From positions 1 through 14,410 of the forward strand of contig JAIRUB010000168.1 in assembly GCA_031254635.1 (NCBI GenBank): 14,410 bases of DNA, read 5' to 3'. A model generated the notes under the pieces. The model was not told the origin of the DNA. It saw only the letters and a program-made list of their open reading frames with translations, and searched no databases. Positions 13,785 to 14,410 of this stretch are shown one piece after another (the stretch's first letter is position 1; the number at the start of each line of letters is the position of its first letter). This DNA comes from Prevotellaceae bacterium (GTDB lineage Bacteria; Bacteroidota; Bacteroidia; Bacteroidales; UBA932). The position numbers and the translations under genes were made by a program.

Positions 13785-14410
13785 GCGAAAGAAGTAACGA
13801 ACAAAGAAGAAAATTATTCATTATGGTATAACAATCTGGTAGTTAAGGCCGATTTAGCAGAAAATTCGGCAATCAGAGGATGCATGGTGATTAAACCATA
13901 CGGCTATGCCATCTGGGAAAAGATGCAGGCGGCCTTGGATAAGATGTTTAAAGATACCGGACATGTTAATGCCTATTTTCCGCTGTTTATTCCCAAATCA
14001 TTCCTGAGCAGGGAGGCCGAGCATGTGGAAGGCTTTGCTAAAGAGTGCGCTGTGGTAACCCACCATCGTTTGATGAATAGCCCCGACGGTAAAGGCGTAG
14101 TGGTTGACCCTTCGGCGAAATTGGAAGAAGAATTGGTGATACGACCTACCTCTGAAACAATTATATGGAATACCTATAAGAATTGGATTACTTCTTACCG
14201 CGATTTGCCGGTGCTGTGTAACCAGTGGGCTAACGTAGTGCGCTGGGAAATGCGTACCCGTTTGTTCCTGCGTACAGCCGAATTTTTATGGCAGGAAGGC
14301 CATACAGCGCATGCTACCGAGCAGGAAGCCGTTGAAGAAACCGAAAAAATGGTGAATGTATATGCCCGTTTTGCCCGTGAATTTATGGCTATGCCGGTAA
14401 TCGTGGGCAG
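13782..14410 (+). CDS. proS: Prolyl-tRNA synthetase, archaeal/eukaryote type (5' part)
   Basis: The first 209 codons of proS; the gene runs off the window edge. ProRS charges tRNA-Pro with proline in the cytoplasm. The protein begins MAKEVTNKEENYSLWYNNLV and shows class II synthetase features: RGCMVIKPYGYAIWE, FPLFIPKSFL, RPTSETIIWNTYKNWI, and the motif 2 region RWEMRTRLFLRTAEFLWQEG followed by HTAHAT. This matches the short archaeal/eukaryote-like ProRS without the bacterial editing insertion, the form usual in Bacteroidetes. The catalytic centre is only partly visible, and motif 3 is outside the window. The ATG at 13782 closes the fourth unit of an 11-bp repeat series. It is divergent from the Ser/Tyr-rich lipoprotein operon and shares a 156-nt intergenic region with it. 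Confidence 0.96.
   Translation, partial: MAKEVTNKEENYSLWYNNLVVKADLAENSAIRGCMVIKPYGYAIWEKMQAALDKMFKDTGHVNAYFPLFIPKSFLSREAEHVEGFAKECAVVTHHRLMNSPDGKGVVVDPSAKLEEELVIRPTSETIIWNTYKNWITSYRDLPVLCNQWANVVRWEMRTRLFLRTAEFLWQEGHTAHATEQEAVEETEKMVNVYARFAREFMAMPVIVG

Overview
The window is a piece of a Bacteroidota (Bacteroidetes, probably Bacteroidales-like) chromosome. Several promoters fit the Bacteroidetes pattern of a TTTG-like -33 box and a TAnnTTTG -7 box. The gene set also fits: a TlpA/DUF4369 lipoprotein, an OmpP1/FadL-type barrel, a WbqC-family protein, a DUF4143 ATPase and an archaeal/eukaryote-type prolyl-tRNA synthetase. Most genes lack a clear Shine-Dalgarno sequence, as is usual in the phylum. 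Most of the content is ordinary core and cell-envelope material, and I see no complete phage, transposon, CRISPR array or obvious defence island.

Layout. 1-2039 (minus strand): a terminator, a deoxyhypusine synthase-like polyamine enzyme, and upstream of it an AT-rich gene with a PD-(D/E)XK nuclease signature. 2040-2381: a gene-free stretch with a two-hairpin element and a heptamer repeat array. 2382-3662 (minus): glyA. 3663-3905: overlapping divergent promoters for glyA and rmuC, then a second, oppositely oriented copy of the hairpin and heptamer element in the rmuC leader. 3906-6928 (plus): rmuC and a TlpA-like lipoprotein gene split by an apparent one-base frameshift. 6929-7115: short repeats, three 33-bp direct repeats and a promoter. 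7116-9592 (plus): an AAA/DUF4143 ATPase and a GH3 beta-N-acetylhexosaminidase-like lipoprotein. 9593-10048: an intact-looking promoter driving the decayed 5' remnant of a second, related ATPase. 10049-10690 (plus): a WbqC-family protein. 10680-13625 (minus): an OmpP1/FadL-like barrel and, upstream of it, a Ser/Tyr-rich lipoprotein, likely one operon. 13782 to the edge (plus): the 5' part of proS.

The most unusual signal is a set of short degenerate tandem repeats scattered through the spacers. One class has a strict 7-nt period with a YACC core and flanks glyA as an inverted pair. A second 7-nt class (TGCYTAC) sits exactly on the 5' ends of two unrelated genes, where it encodes the whole lipoprotein signal peptide of the GH3 enzyme and the N-terminus of the WbqC protein. 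This looks like an intergenic heptamer repeat taken over as coding sequence. A third group has a period near 9 nt. Other points are the mutually overlapping glyA/rmuC promoters, the frameshifted thioredoxin lipoprotein, the ATPase remnant, and four 11-bp phased repeats ending at the proS start codon.
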